Shown here: piece after piece, positions 19,181 to 25,936 of the stretch
How the letters are laid out: each line of letters begins with the position of its first letter
Numbering within the stretch: position 1 is the stretch's first letter
IMG/VR virus record: IMGVR_UViG_3300042559_000426
Location: 1 to 34,254 of that record
Direction: 5' to 3' (one strand)
Source: a virus
DNA: 34,254 nucleotides
Translations under genes and position numbers: made by a program
The notes under the pieces: generated by a model
Told to the model about the DNA's origin: nothing
Databases searched by the model: none
The model's input: the letters and a program-made list of their open reading frames with translations, nothing else

Positions 19181-19801
19181 ATGAGAAACCAGGTAGAACT
19201 TATGGGCCACTATGGCTCAGACTTAACACACGCCCAGTCAGCGTGGACTTCTACGAGTCGTGAGTTGACTGATAGTAAACTTGAACGAGTCGGATCACTT
19301 CTTGAGATGCTGGCCACCGAGGGACACGAGACTCCTTTTGAAAAATCTACCCTGCACTTTCTGGTAACAGTTGACCAAGCCACGCACATCCACCTTCTGA
19401 AGCATCGCATCGGGGTAAGCATCAATGGTGAGTCAGCAAGGTATAAGGAACTAAAGGAGGATAAGATGTACTTACCTGTGGACTGGCCTGAGACAATGCA
19501 GCAGGACTTGTACGAGTTCACCGAGCAGGCAAACGAATACTACCACAAGTTCTTGGAGATACTTACTCCAATGCTTGGGCGTAAACGAGCAAAGGAGTCA
19601 GCACGTTTCTTTAAGACATTCAATTCACAGATTACGATGGACATCTCGTTTAACTTCCGTTCGTTCGTTCACTTCCTACGACTACGGGATTCAGAACACG
19701 CACAGAAGGAAGTACGAGAGTTAGCACAGCAGATGCTGCACCAAGTAAAACAGATTGAAGGAAACCCATTCGAGCTAACCATCAAGGCATTTAAGTTATG
19801 A
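19181..19801 (+). CDS. thyX: Flavin-dependent thymidylate synthase ThyX
   Basis: 206 aa. Makes dTMP from dUMP with methylene-tetrahydrofolate, NADPH and FAD. The signature KHRIGVSINGESARY (about residues 74-88) corresponds to the ThyX motif RHRxxSxNExSxRY with Lys for the first Arg and one extra residue. TPFEKSTLHFLV upstream and FNSQITMDISFNFRSFVHFLRLR downstream match other conserved ThyX regions. Length is normal (200-250 aa). Together with NrdA/NrdB it gives the phage its own dTTP supply. The repeats at 19123-19180 end at its start codon. Confidence 0.9.
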   Translation: MRNQVELMGHYGSDLTHAQSAWTSTSRELTDSKLERVGSLLEMLATEGHETPFEKSTLHFLVTVDQATHIHLLKHRIGVSINGESARYKELKEDKMYLPVDWPETMQQDLYEFTEQANEYYHKFLEILTPMLGRKRAKESARFFKTFNSQITMDISFNFRSFVHFLRLRDSEHAQKEVRELAQQMLHQVKQIEGNPFELTIKAFKL

Positions 19802-19980
19802 AAGTGCGTGACCTTATGCCGATAGTAAAATCAGCAGTGGATGATGTTTTGTCTCATTCGGAGATGATGCAGCAGGATAGATCAAGGCTGTCATTCGCTA
19901 TCTACCTAGAAGTATACAACAGAATTAATAAACTAAAAGGAAAACACAATGATTCCAAAGACAAAAGCTGGAACGGATAA
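19798..19980 (+). CDS. 60-aa helical protein, unknown function
   Basis: ATG 19798 overlaps the thyX stop (ATGA). Predicted almost all helix (MKVRDLMPIVKSAVDDVLSH, then RSRLSFAIYLEVYNRINKLK). Basic C-terminus. Function unknown. Confidence 0.6.
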   Translation: MKVRDLMPIVKSAVDDVLSHSEMMQQDRSRLSFAIYLEVYNRINKLKGKHNDSKDKSWNG

Positions 19981-20095
19981 GGGTCTAGGATCCGACTTCC
20001 GATATGGCAGATGGGATGAGCCAGGAAACTATGGAGCATCTATCGTATCAGACCCAGGTGATGAAGTAGAACATATAGAAGAGAATACAAAATGA
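19949..20095 (+). CDS. 48-aa protein, unknown function
   Basis: ATG 19949 to TGA 20093-20095, overlapping the previous gene by 32 nt in another frame and the next gene by 4 nt. Gly/Asp-rich, no long helix (KAGTDKGLGSDFRYGRWDEP), acidic end (DPGDEVEHIEENTK). Without it there would be a gap of 111 nt in a tightly packed operon, which argues for it. Function unknown. Confidence 0.5.
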   Translation: MIPKTKAGTDKGLGSDFRYGRWDEPGNYGASIVSDPGDEVEHIEENTK

Positions 20096-20514
20096 ATACA
20101 GAGGATAAGATCATTGAGGTTACAAATGGAGTTCGTGACCTTTTAATTGAAAAAAATCGTGCGTATGGTGACAGCGCATTGAAGCCCGGTAATATCTTTG
20201 CCAAGGGTACTGCGGTAGAAAACATCTGCGCCCGTATTGACGACAAGCTGTTCCGTATCAAGAACAAGGGACTGAACGACCTGACAGAAGATACGGTACA
20301 AGACCTAATCGGATATTTAATCTTACTTAAAATTGCATTACAAGATGAACGTAACAATCTTTCGGAGCCTGTACGACAAGAGCCCGAACTACATAAGCCT
20401 GGAAACAGCACTCTCTCGGATAGCCTCTGGCAAACAGGCTACACTTATCGAGCAAGTGAGGGGTGGAGACAAAAAGGCGAAGACGACCCTACCGATTGTA
20501 TTGTTTTCCGGTGA
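20092..20514 (+). CDS. Nmad1/DUF1599-like protein
   Basis: 140 aa. Residues 1-85 carry LLIEKNRAYGDSALKPGNIF, then ICARIDDKLFRIKNKG and EDTVQDLIGYLILLKIAL, the pattern of the nucleotide-modification-associated domain 1 (DUF1599). This helical family is found in phages near nucleotide-metabolism genes and is related in layout to MazG-like folds. The last ~56 residues overlap the primase-helicase gene by 170 nt in another frame and have no family match. Neighbours ThyX and RNR fit a nucleotide-related role; the actual reaction is not known. Confidence 0.7.
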   Translation: MNTEDKIIEVTNGVRDLLIEKNRAYGDSALKPGNIFAKGTAVENICARIDDKLFRIKNKGLNDLTEDTVQDLIGYLILLKIALQDERNNLSEPVRQEPELHKPGNSTLSDSLWQTGYTYRASEGWRQKGEDDPTDCIVFR

Positions 20515-22156
20515 GTTCTTAGGACGTAATGATGACGACTTACAGAACCACTCAGGGTACATTGTACTAGACTTTGACCACATTGACGTTGATAGTGTCA
20601 AGTCTGTAGTAGGTACCGACCCATACGTGTATTCGTGTTGGGTGTCACCGTCAGGAGACGGACTAAAGGCACTCGTGCGGATCACAAACCCAGAGAGACA
20701 CCGAGACCACTTCCGCTCACTTGAGCGTTATTTCCAAAACCAGTATGGACTGGAGTTGGATAGCAGTGGAGTCAACGAAGCACGTGCCTGCTTTGAGTCC
20801 TATGACCCAAACATCGTTATCAACGAATACTCACAGAAGTTCGGTGGTATGTTGTCTGAAGAGGCTCTAGAGCAGAAGGTTGAGAAGCGGGATTCCTACA
20901 CGGACTACCTAAAGCTCAACATTGCAGCACGTATGATACGCTTCGCTGAAGATGGAGAGAAGCACAGTATGTTGTTACGTGCGTCTGTCCTATGCGGTGG
21001 ATACATCTCTGCAGGACGTATGGAGGAAGAGGAAGTCATCCGAGTACTGACACGTGAGATTCTAAAGCGTGATATAGACTCAGAGGAACTTGCTATCAGA
21101 ACCATCCGTGATGGAATCGAGAAGGGCAAGTCTATGCCCATCCGGGAGATCATCGAGGAGGAGTCATCCTACCAGCGTGAGATGCTTATCAACGATGGAG
21201 ATATGTCTTTCATATCTTCTGACGATGAGGATTTCCGCTGGATTGATGACTACGCACAGGGGAAGATTGAGGTGGGCTTGGACACAGGCAATGATAACCT
21301 AGATAAGTACTTCCGGTACAAGCGTGAGTTTATGATCGTAAACGGACATAGTAACGTGGGTAAGACTACATTCATTATGTTCCTGATCGCAAACAGCGTA
21401 ATTCGACACAACTGGAAGTGGGTAATTTACTCCTCCGAGAACAAGACAGCATCTATCAAGATGAAGCTGATGCAGTTCTACGTGGAGCGACCCGTTGCAC
21501 AGATGGACTACAAGGAACGTGTACGTGCATACAACTGGGTGAAGGAACACTTTATCATCATCAACAACTCAGACGTATACTCCTATACAGACTTGATTCT
21601 GTTTGCAGATAAGTTGCAGCGCAATAGGAAGTTTGATGGGTTCTTTATCGACCCATACAACAGCCTAAAGATTCAGATGTCTGGCAACAACGGTATCTCT
21701 ACCCACGAGTACCACTACGAGGCAGCGTCTGAGTTTCTCACCTACGCCAAGAAGAACAACATCGCAGTGTGGCTTAACACCCACGCAGTGACAGAAGCAC
21801 AGCGTAGACGAGACGAGTCAGGACAGCCTGTAGCGCCTATGGCTGAGGATACTGAAGGAGGGGGCAAGTTTGTCAACCGTGCTGATGGATTTATTACGAT
21901 CCATCGGAAGATTGGCCACCCTGAAGCGCATATCCGCAGGACCACTGAGGTACACGTCAGAAAGGTACGTGAGGTAGAGACAGGAGGAGAACAGACTCCA
22001 TACGACTCACCTATCTACTTTGAGATGAACTCCTCGAATACGGGCTTCAATCCCATCATAGGATCAAAGCTGTTCAAGCCATTGGCCTACGAATATGTAC
22101 AAGAAACTTTTAATCTAAATGTTGAACCAGGTATTGCAGGAGCCGATATCTTTTAA
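20345..22156 (+). CDS. Primase-helicase: BT4734/VirE_N-type primase domain plus DnaB-like helicase
   Basis: 603 aa from ATG 20345. The N-terminal ~160 residues resemble the BT4734-like (VirE_N) PrimPol-related domain: GYIVLDFDHID (about 72-82) with the metal-binding Asp pair and WVSPSGDGLKALVRI (about 99-113). A linker follows, then a RecA/DnaB-type helicase: Walker A GHSNVGKTT (334-342), Walker B FDGFFIDPYNS (about 431-441) and the later NTHAVTEAQRRRD / GGGKFVNRADGFITI region. It would prime and unwind DNA at the phage replication fork in one polypeptide. The C-terminal half lacks the large DnaB N-domain. The 5' end lies within the Nmad1-like gene. Confidence 0.82.
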   Translation: MNVTIFRSLYDKSPNYISLETALSRIASGKQATLIEQVRGGDKKAKTTLPIVLFSGEFLGRNDDDLQNHSGYIVLDFDHIDVDSVKSVVGTDPYVYSCWVSPSGDGLKALVRITNPERHRDHFRSLERYFQNQYGLELDSSGVNEARACFESYDPNIVINEYSQKFGGMLSEEALEQKVEKRDSYTDYLKLNIAARMIRFAEDGEKHSMLLRASVLCGGYISAGRMEEEEVIRVLTREILKRDIDSEELAIRTIRDGIEKGKSMPIREIIEEESSYQREMLINDGDMSFISSDDEDFRWIDDYAQGKIEVGLDTGNDNLDKYFRYKREFMIVNGHSNVGKTTFIMFLIANSVIRHNWKWVIYSSENKTASIKMKLMQFYVERPVAQMDYKERVRAYNWVKEHFIIINNSDVYSYTDLILFADKLQRNRKFDGFFIDPYNSLKIQMSGNNGISTHEYHYEAASEFLTYAKKNNIAVWLNTHAVTEAQRRRDESGQPVAPMAEDTEGGGKFVNRADGFITIHRKIGHPEAHIRRTTEVHVRKVREVETGGEQTPYDSPIYFEMNSSNTGFNPIIGSKLFKPLAYEYVQETFNLNVEPGIAGADIF

Positions 22157-22164
22157 TAGCTTTG
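22134..22164 (+). promoter_or_regulatory. Promoter before the resolvase-like gene, possibly leaderless
   Basis: TTG (22134-22136), 20-nt spacer, TAGCTTTG (22157-22164). The expected start point (22168-22171) coincides with ATG 22168, and no other ATG follows for ~70 codons in frame, so the message would be leaderless. It overlaps the end of the primase-helicase gene. Confidence 0.5.
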
Positions 22165-22167
22165 CAT

Positions 22168-22611
22168 ATGCCACTAAAACGAAACAAATCAAATGGAAAA
22201 AGAACCAAGAAAAAAGACCTCGGCATCTACAAAAGTGCCCTCGAAGCGTACTGCGCCAAAAGACTCAGTGAAGAAGGTATCGACTACGGCTATGAATCAG
22301 AGTCGTTTACCATACAAGAGGGTTTCACACCGTCCAATACTTACATTAAGTCTGTACCGAAAAGTAAAGAAATGGTTGTCTCGACTGGCAAGAAAGTTCT
22401 CCCGATTACTTACAAGCCTGACTTCGTAAGCCATAAGCACAGATTCGTGATAGAGACCAAGGGTTTTGTAAGAGCGAATGACAGCTTCCCTTTAAGGTGG
22501 AAGATGTTTATGAAGTTTCTACACGCTAACCATATGGATTACGACTTGTACATACCTAAGAATAAAGAACAAGTTGATCACGTAATAAAATTAATAAAGA
22601 ATGGAAACTAA
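22168..22611 (+). CDS. PD-(D/E)XK endonuclease, Holliday-junction-resolvase-like
   Basis: 147 aa from ATG 22168 (TTG 22162 is inside the promoter). Very basic N-terminus (KRNKSNGKRTKKKD). The active site is Asp85 (TYKPDFV), Glu96 and Lys98 (FVIETKG), with Glu26 in SALEAYCAKRL as the upstream acid. This is the T7-endonuclease-I/DUF1064-like phage nuclease layout, used to resolve branched DNA before packaging. It follows the helicase gene, as such genes often do. Confidence 0.75.
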   Translation: MPLKRNKSNGKRTKKKDLGIYKSALEAYCAKRLSEEGIDYGYESESFTIQEGFTPSNTYIKSVPKSKEMVVSTGKKVLPITYKPDFVSHKHRFVIETKGFVRANDSFPLRWKMFMKFLHANHMDYDLYIPKNKEQVDHVIKLIKNGN

Positions 22612-22822
22612 TAGACTGTCAGAAGGATATTTCAGAGGATGTAACGAACTTCACGAGATCGCAAATAGATTGTACGAAGCTGTCCACGAGAGCAACGGAG
22701 AACCTATTGTAGACCCGGAGCGAGTTGCTAAGATCACGGCAAACGCTATGCGTGAGATCAGGTGGAATGTAGATTTCATCCGTGATATGGCCCGTGAATA
22801 TGATGAAGAATCCAGCAAATGA
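22601..22822 (+). CDS. 73-aa acidic helical protein, unknown function
   Basis: ATG 22601 overlaps the resolvase-like gene by 11 nt. All-helical (FRGCNELHEIANRLYEAVHE; RVAKITANAMREIRWNVDF). Ends TGA overlapping ATG 22819. No domain recognised. Confidence 0.6.
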   Translation: METNRLSEGYFRGCNELHEIANRLYEAVHESNGEPIVDPERVAKITANAMREIRWNVDFIRDMAREYDEESSK

Positions 22823-23775
22823 TAAGCGTAGTATATGTTGATGGCCTGCACGGTGTTAACTACCACAGGCTCATCATCCCATTAAAGCGTCTTCAGGAGC
22901 AGGGACACTTCTTCCACTGGATTGACTCACTCAAGGGACTTGCAGAAATTGATCTAGAAAAGGTCGACTACCTGATTGTCTCCCGTAAGCTGAACGTGGA
23001 AGACCACTCCTTATTTAGAAAGATTCTAGATAAGTATGGTGTGAAGCTGATCCTTGACAATGACGACTACTGGGAGCTGGAGTCTCACAATGCTGCACGT
23101 GAGTTGTACTTCCGATACTTCGCCAAGGAGATCAAGGGTACGATTAAGATTGCAGACATCATCTGGTCTCCTTCTCATATCCTAATAAATGAGATGCGTA
23201 GGTTGAATCCTAGAGCTAAGTATTACTACGTTCCCAATGGAATTGATCCCGATGACCCGCAGTGGGATATTCAGAAGATTCCAAGCGAGGAGGTCCGATT
23301 CGGATACCTTGGAGCTATGGGACACGGTAAGGACTTGGATTTGATGGGCTACGACTTCTCTGATAAGGAGATGTACAGCGTTATGCTTGAGGACTACCCT
23401 GATAAACTTGGAGCCAAGTATGTTATGTCTCCATCTGATACATTCAGTTATGGACGTGCATACGAGTACTTTGATGTATCTCTGGTGCCACTGAAAAACA
23501 CTAAGTTCAACAACTGCAAGTCCGACCTAAAGATTTCTGAGGCTGGATTCTCTAAGACTGCAGTCATTGCATCTAACGTCACCCCATACAAACAGGTGAT
23601 TGAACACGGTGTGACTGGCATCTTAGTAAAGGACAAGGGAGAGTGGAAGGAAGCTATTGAGTCTATGACTATGCCAGAAGCAAACAGACTTGCAAATAAT
23701 CTGTATGACTACTGCGTGGAACACTACCACATAGACAAACTCAACCAGATTCGCATAAACTCTATGATTAAGTAA
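22819..23775 (+). CDS. GT-B glycosyltransferase (GT4-like)
   Basis: 318 aa. N-terminal Rossmann-like part (VVYVDGLHGVNYHRLIIPLK; LILDNDDYW), then YVPNGID, RFGYLGAMGHGKDLDLM and the donor-binding end FDVSLVPLKNTKFNNCKSD, KISEAGFSKTAVIAS, HGVTGILV. This is the GT4 pattern, with the E-x(7)-E region partly altered (SDLKISEAGF). It would transfer a sugar from a nucleotide-sugar to an acceptor. In phages the acceptor may be modified DNA bases, host surface polysaccharide or virion proteins. A second glycosyltransferase of another fold lies just past the tRNA-Arg. Confidence 0.78.
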   Translation: MISVVYVDGLHGVNYHRLIIPLKRLQEQGHFFHWIDSLKGLAEIDLEKVDYLIVSRKLNVEDHSLFRKILDKYGVKLILDNDDYWELESHNAARELYFRYFAKEIKGTIKIADIIWSPSHILINEMRRLNPRAKYYYVPNGIDPDDPQWDIQKIPSEEVRFGYLGAMGHGKDLDLMGYDFSDKEMYSVMLEDYPDKLGAKYVMSPSDTFSYGRAYEYFDVSLVPLKNTKFNNCKSDLKISEAGFSKTAVIASNVTPYKQVIEHGVTGILVKDKGEWKEAIESMTMPEANRLANNLYDYCVEHYHIDKLNQIRINSMIK

Positions 23776-23784
23776 TCGGTGTAA

Positions 23785-23858
23785 GCCCCTGTAGCTCAAT
23801 TGGATAGAGCAACGCACTTCTAATGCGTAGGTTGATGGTTCAAATCCATCCGGGGGTA
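23785..23858 (+). tRNA. tRNA-Arg(UCU)
   Basis: Full cloverleaf: acceptor GCCCCTG/CGGGGGT (two G-U pairs), D arm GCTC/GAGC, anticodon arm ACGCA-CTTCTAA-TGCGT with anticodon TCT at 23819-23821, variable AGGTT, T arm GATGG-TTCAAAT-CCATC, discriminator A. No encoded CCA. Reads AGA (and AGG by wobble), probably topping up a codon rarer in the host. Confidence 0.95.
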
Positions 23859-23880
23859 CTAACACCATAAAATAAAAATT

Positions 23881-24414
23881 ATGATTCATATCATCACACC
23901 CTGCCATAGACCTGAGAACCTGGATACAATTAAGCAGTCTATACCTGCAGAATGTAACTGGGTTATAGTTTATGATAAACTTATGGACGACCATCCAGAC
24001 ATTGAAGGCGCTGTAGTAATGCGTTCAGGTATGACCGGGGCGTTCGGAGCCCATAACAGAAACCACGCCCTAGAGAACTATCCCTTCCAGGATGAGGACT
24101 GGGTAGCATTTATGGACAGCGATAACATCGTTCACCCTGAATGGTACGAGTCTATAAAACCTCACCTAGATAAGGATTTTGCTATGATAACCTGGGGACA
24201 GATTGTAAAAAGTGGAGAAAAGCGTCTCGTTCCTGTGACAATTCCACAAGTAGGTAACATTGACTCAGCCTCATATATCGTCAAGTGGAAGTACGCAAAG
24301 AAGTTCCGATGGTCAGAGAACTACACCCACGATGGTGAGTATGCTGAGGAAGTAGCTAAGCAGGGACGAGTACTAGCTCTAAACAAGTACATTGCGTACT
24401 ACAACTACATTTAG
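23881..24414 (+). CDS. GT-A glycosyltransferase (GT2-like)
   Basis: 177 aa. Opens with MIHIITPCHRPENLDTIKQS, the GT2 start (ITPxxRPxNL), and has the metal-binding DxD motif in VAFMDSDNIVHPEWYE (Asp-Ser-Asp). The region ENYTHDGEYAEEV gives the likely catalytic acidic pair. It is shorter than a usual GT2 domain (about 220 aa) but appears complete. Pairs with the GT-B enzyme upstream; the two may act in sequence on one acceptor. Confidence 0.75.
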   Translation: MIHIITPCHRPENLDTIKQSIPAECNWVIVYDKLMDDHPDIEGAVVMRSGMTGAFGAHNRNHALENYPFQDEDWVAFMDSDNIVHPEWYESIKPHLDKDFAMITWGQIVKSGEKRLVPVTIPQVGNIDSASYIVKWKYAKKFRWSENYTHDGEYAEEVAKQGRVLALNKYIAYYNYI

Positions 24415-24416
24415 TA

Positions 24417-24881
24417 ATGGGTACGGAGGGAGGAAAATTCATCAAGGAATCATACGAAGAAGAAAACGATTGGTCAATAGAGCACTTCTCACGCATTCTA
24501 CAGATGAGGGAGTATGAAGTGCTAAATAAACCAAAAGAAGACTACAGAGTTGATATAACAGCCTTTAAAGACGGCAAAGAGAGTTACTACGAAGTTGAGG
24601 TAAAGAAAGGTTACCCATTTACTAGTGAGGAAGACTTCAAGTTCCCAACCGTATCTTTCCTTGCTAGGAAGAAGAAGTGGGCAGAGATTGGATTCTGGTA
24701 CGTTATCATATGCAAGGAGACTCTGAGTATGGTTATGTGCCACAGCGATGAAATCTTTAAGGATGAATACAGAGTACATAGAAACGTAAGTACCTCACAG
24801 AGAAAGGGTTCTGATATTATGTATCACGTACCAAAAGAGAAGTGCACATTTATTACTTGGAATGACTTGACGGAAGCGTGA
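24417..24881 (+). CDS. PD-(D/E)XK nuclease-like protein
   Basis: 154 aa. YRVDITAFKDGKESYYEVEVKKG would place Asp (VDIT), Glu and Lys (EVEVKKG) as the D...ExK active site, and SIEHFSRILQMREYEVLN as the preceding helix. A following Lys/Arg-rich patch (LARKKKWAE) may contact DNA. It may be a nicking or restriction-like nuclease, but substrate unknown. Starts 2 nt after the glycosyltransferase stop. Confidence 0.6.
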   Translation: MGTEGGKFIKESYEEENDWSIEHFSRILQMREYEVLNKPKEDYRVDITAFKDGKESYYEVEVKKGYPFTSEEDFKFPTVSFLARKKKWAEIGFWYVIICKETLSMVMCHSDEIFKDEYRVHRNVSTSQRKGSDIMYHVPKEKCTFITWNDLTEA

Positions 24882-24896
24882 TAAGTGTTATCTTCG
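24867..24896 (+). promoter_or_regulatory. Promoter of the nrdBA operon
   Basis: TTG (24867-24869), 19-nt spacer, TATCTTCG (24889-24896), followed by CAA as at 15799-15809. Start expected near 24902, leader A-rich to ATG 24926. One mismatch (T to C) to the standard -7. Confidence 0.6.
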
Positions 24897-24925
24897 CAAC
24901 CCTTTAACCAAAAACAAAAACACCT

Positions 24926-25924
24926 ATGGGACTATTTGATGAGCGGATCCCCTACAAGCCGTTCGATTACCCCGTCTACTATACTGACGGATGGCTTAAA
25001 CAAGCACAAGCCTTCTGGCTACATACAGAAATTCCTATGCAGAACGACTTAAAGGACTTCAGGGAGAATCTGTCAGACGATGAGAGGCAAGTTGTAGGAA
25101 ACATTCTACTTGGTTTCGCCCAGACAGAATGTGCAGTCGGTGACTACTGGACAACGATGGTTACCAAGTGGTTCCCAAAGCACGAGATTCGTCAGATGGC
25201 AATGATGTTCGGATCCCAGGAAACCATACACGCTGCTGCATATAGTTACCTGAACGACACACTCGGCCTTGAGGACTATGAAGCATTTATGCACGATGAG
25301 GTTATGGCTAAGCGATTTGAGAACTTAGTCAACACCAAGGCAGACTACACACACGAGGACCTGAAGGCATCTGAGGAGGCACGTAAGGACGTTGCTCGCT
25401 CTATCGCTATCTTCTCCGCTTTTGCCGAGGGAGTTGCTCTATACTCTTCCTTTGCGGTCCTGTACTCCTTCCAGATGCGTAATCTGTTGAAGGGGATTGG
25501 CCAGCAGATGAAGTGGTCAGTTCGTGACGAGTCGCTGCATAGCAATATGGGTGTCGCTCTGTTCAATCATATGTGTGACGAGTACCCGGAGCTGCGTGAG
25601 GCTGTACGTGAAGATGTGCAACAGGCTGCTGCATTAATGCTTCAGATGGAGATGTTCTTTATTGATGGTATCTTCCAGATCGAGAAAGCCTCACTTGAGA
25701 ACCTGAGCGCAAGTGATCTGAAGAACTTCATCAAGCACCGCACCAATACGAAGCTGATGGAACTTGGCTACGAATCTACTTACAAGGTAGACGAGGAAGC
25801 ACTAGAGCGTATGGAGTGGTTCGGTCATTTAACAGGTGGCGTGACACACACCGACTTCTTCGCTATGCGCCCTACTGACTACAGCAAGGCAAATGAGGGA
25901 GAAGACTTTGAATCAATTTGGTAA
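24926..25924 (+). CDS. nrdB: Ribonucleotide reductase class I small subunit
   Basis: 332 aa. Holds the diiron centre and tyrosyl radical for ribonucleotide reduction. All ligands are present: Glu68 (QTECAVG), Glu99 and His102 (SQETIHAAAY), radical Tyr106, Glu168 (AFAEGV), Glu202 and His205 (DESLH). Spacing equals E. coli NrdB (115-118-122; 204-238-241). C-terminal tail NEGEDFESIW would dock into NrdA. Directly followed by nrdA (12 nt), the reverse of the common A-B order. Confidence 0.95.
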   Translation: MGLFDERIPYKPFDYPVYYTDGWLKQAQAFWLHTEIPMQNDLKDFRENLSDDERQVVGNILLGFAQTECAVGDYWTTMVTKWFPKHEIRQMAMMFGSQETIHAAAYSYLNDTLGLEDYEAFMHDEVMAKRFENLVNTKADYTHEDLKASEEARKDVARSIAIFSAFAEGVALYSSFAVLYSFQMRNLLKGIGQQMKWSVRDESLHSNMGVALFNHMCDEYPELREAVREDVQQAAALMLQMEMFFIDGIFQIEKASLENLSASDLKNFIKHRTNTKLMELGYESTYKVDEEALERMEWFGHLTGGVTHTDFFAMRPTDYSKANEGEDFESIW

Positions 25925-25936
25925 TATAATTAAGTA

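Noticed and set aside
23623-23994. 123-codon minus-strand frame over the tRNA
   Set aside because: It is antisense to tRNA-Arg and parts of both glycosyltransferase genes.
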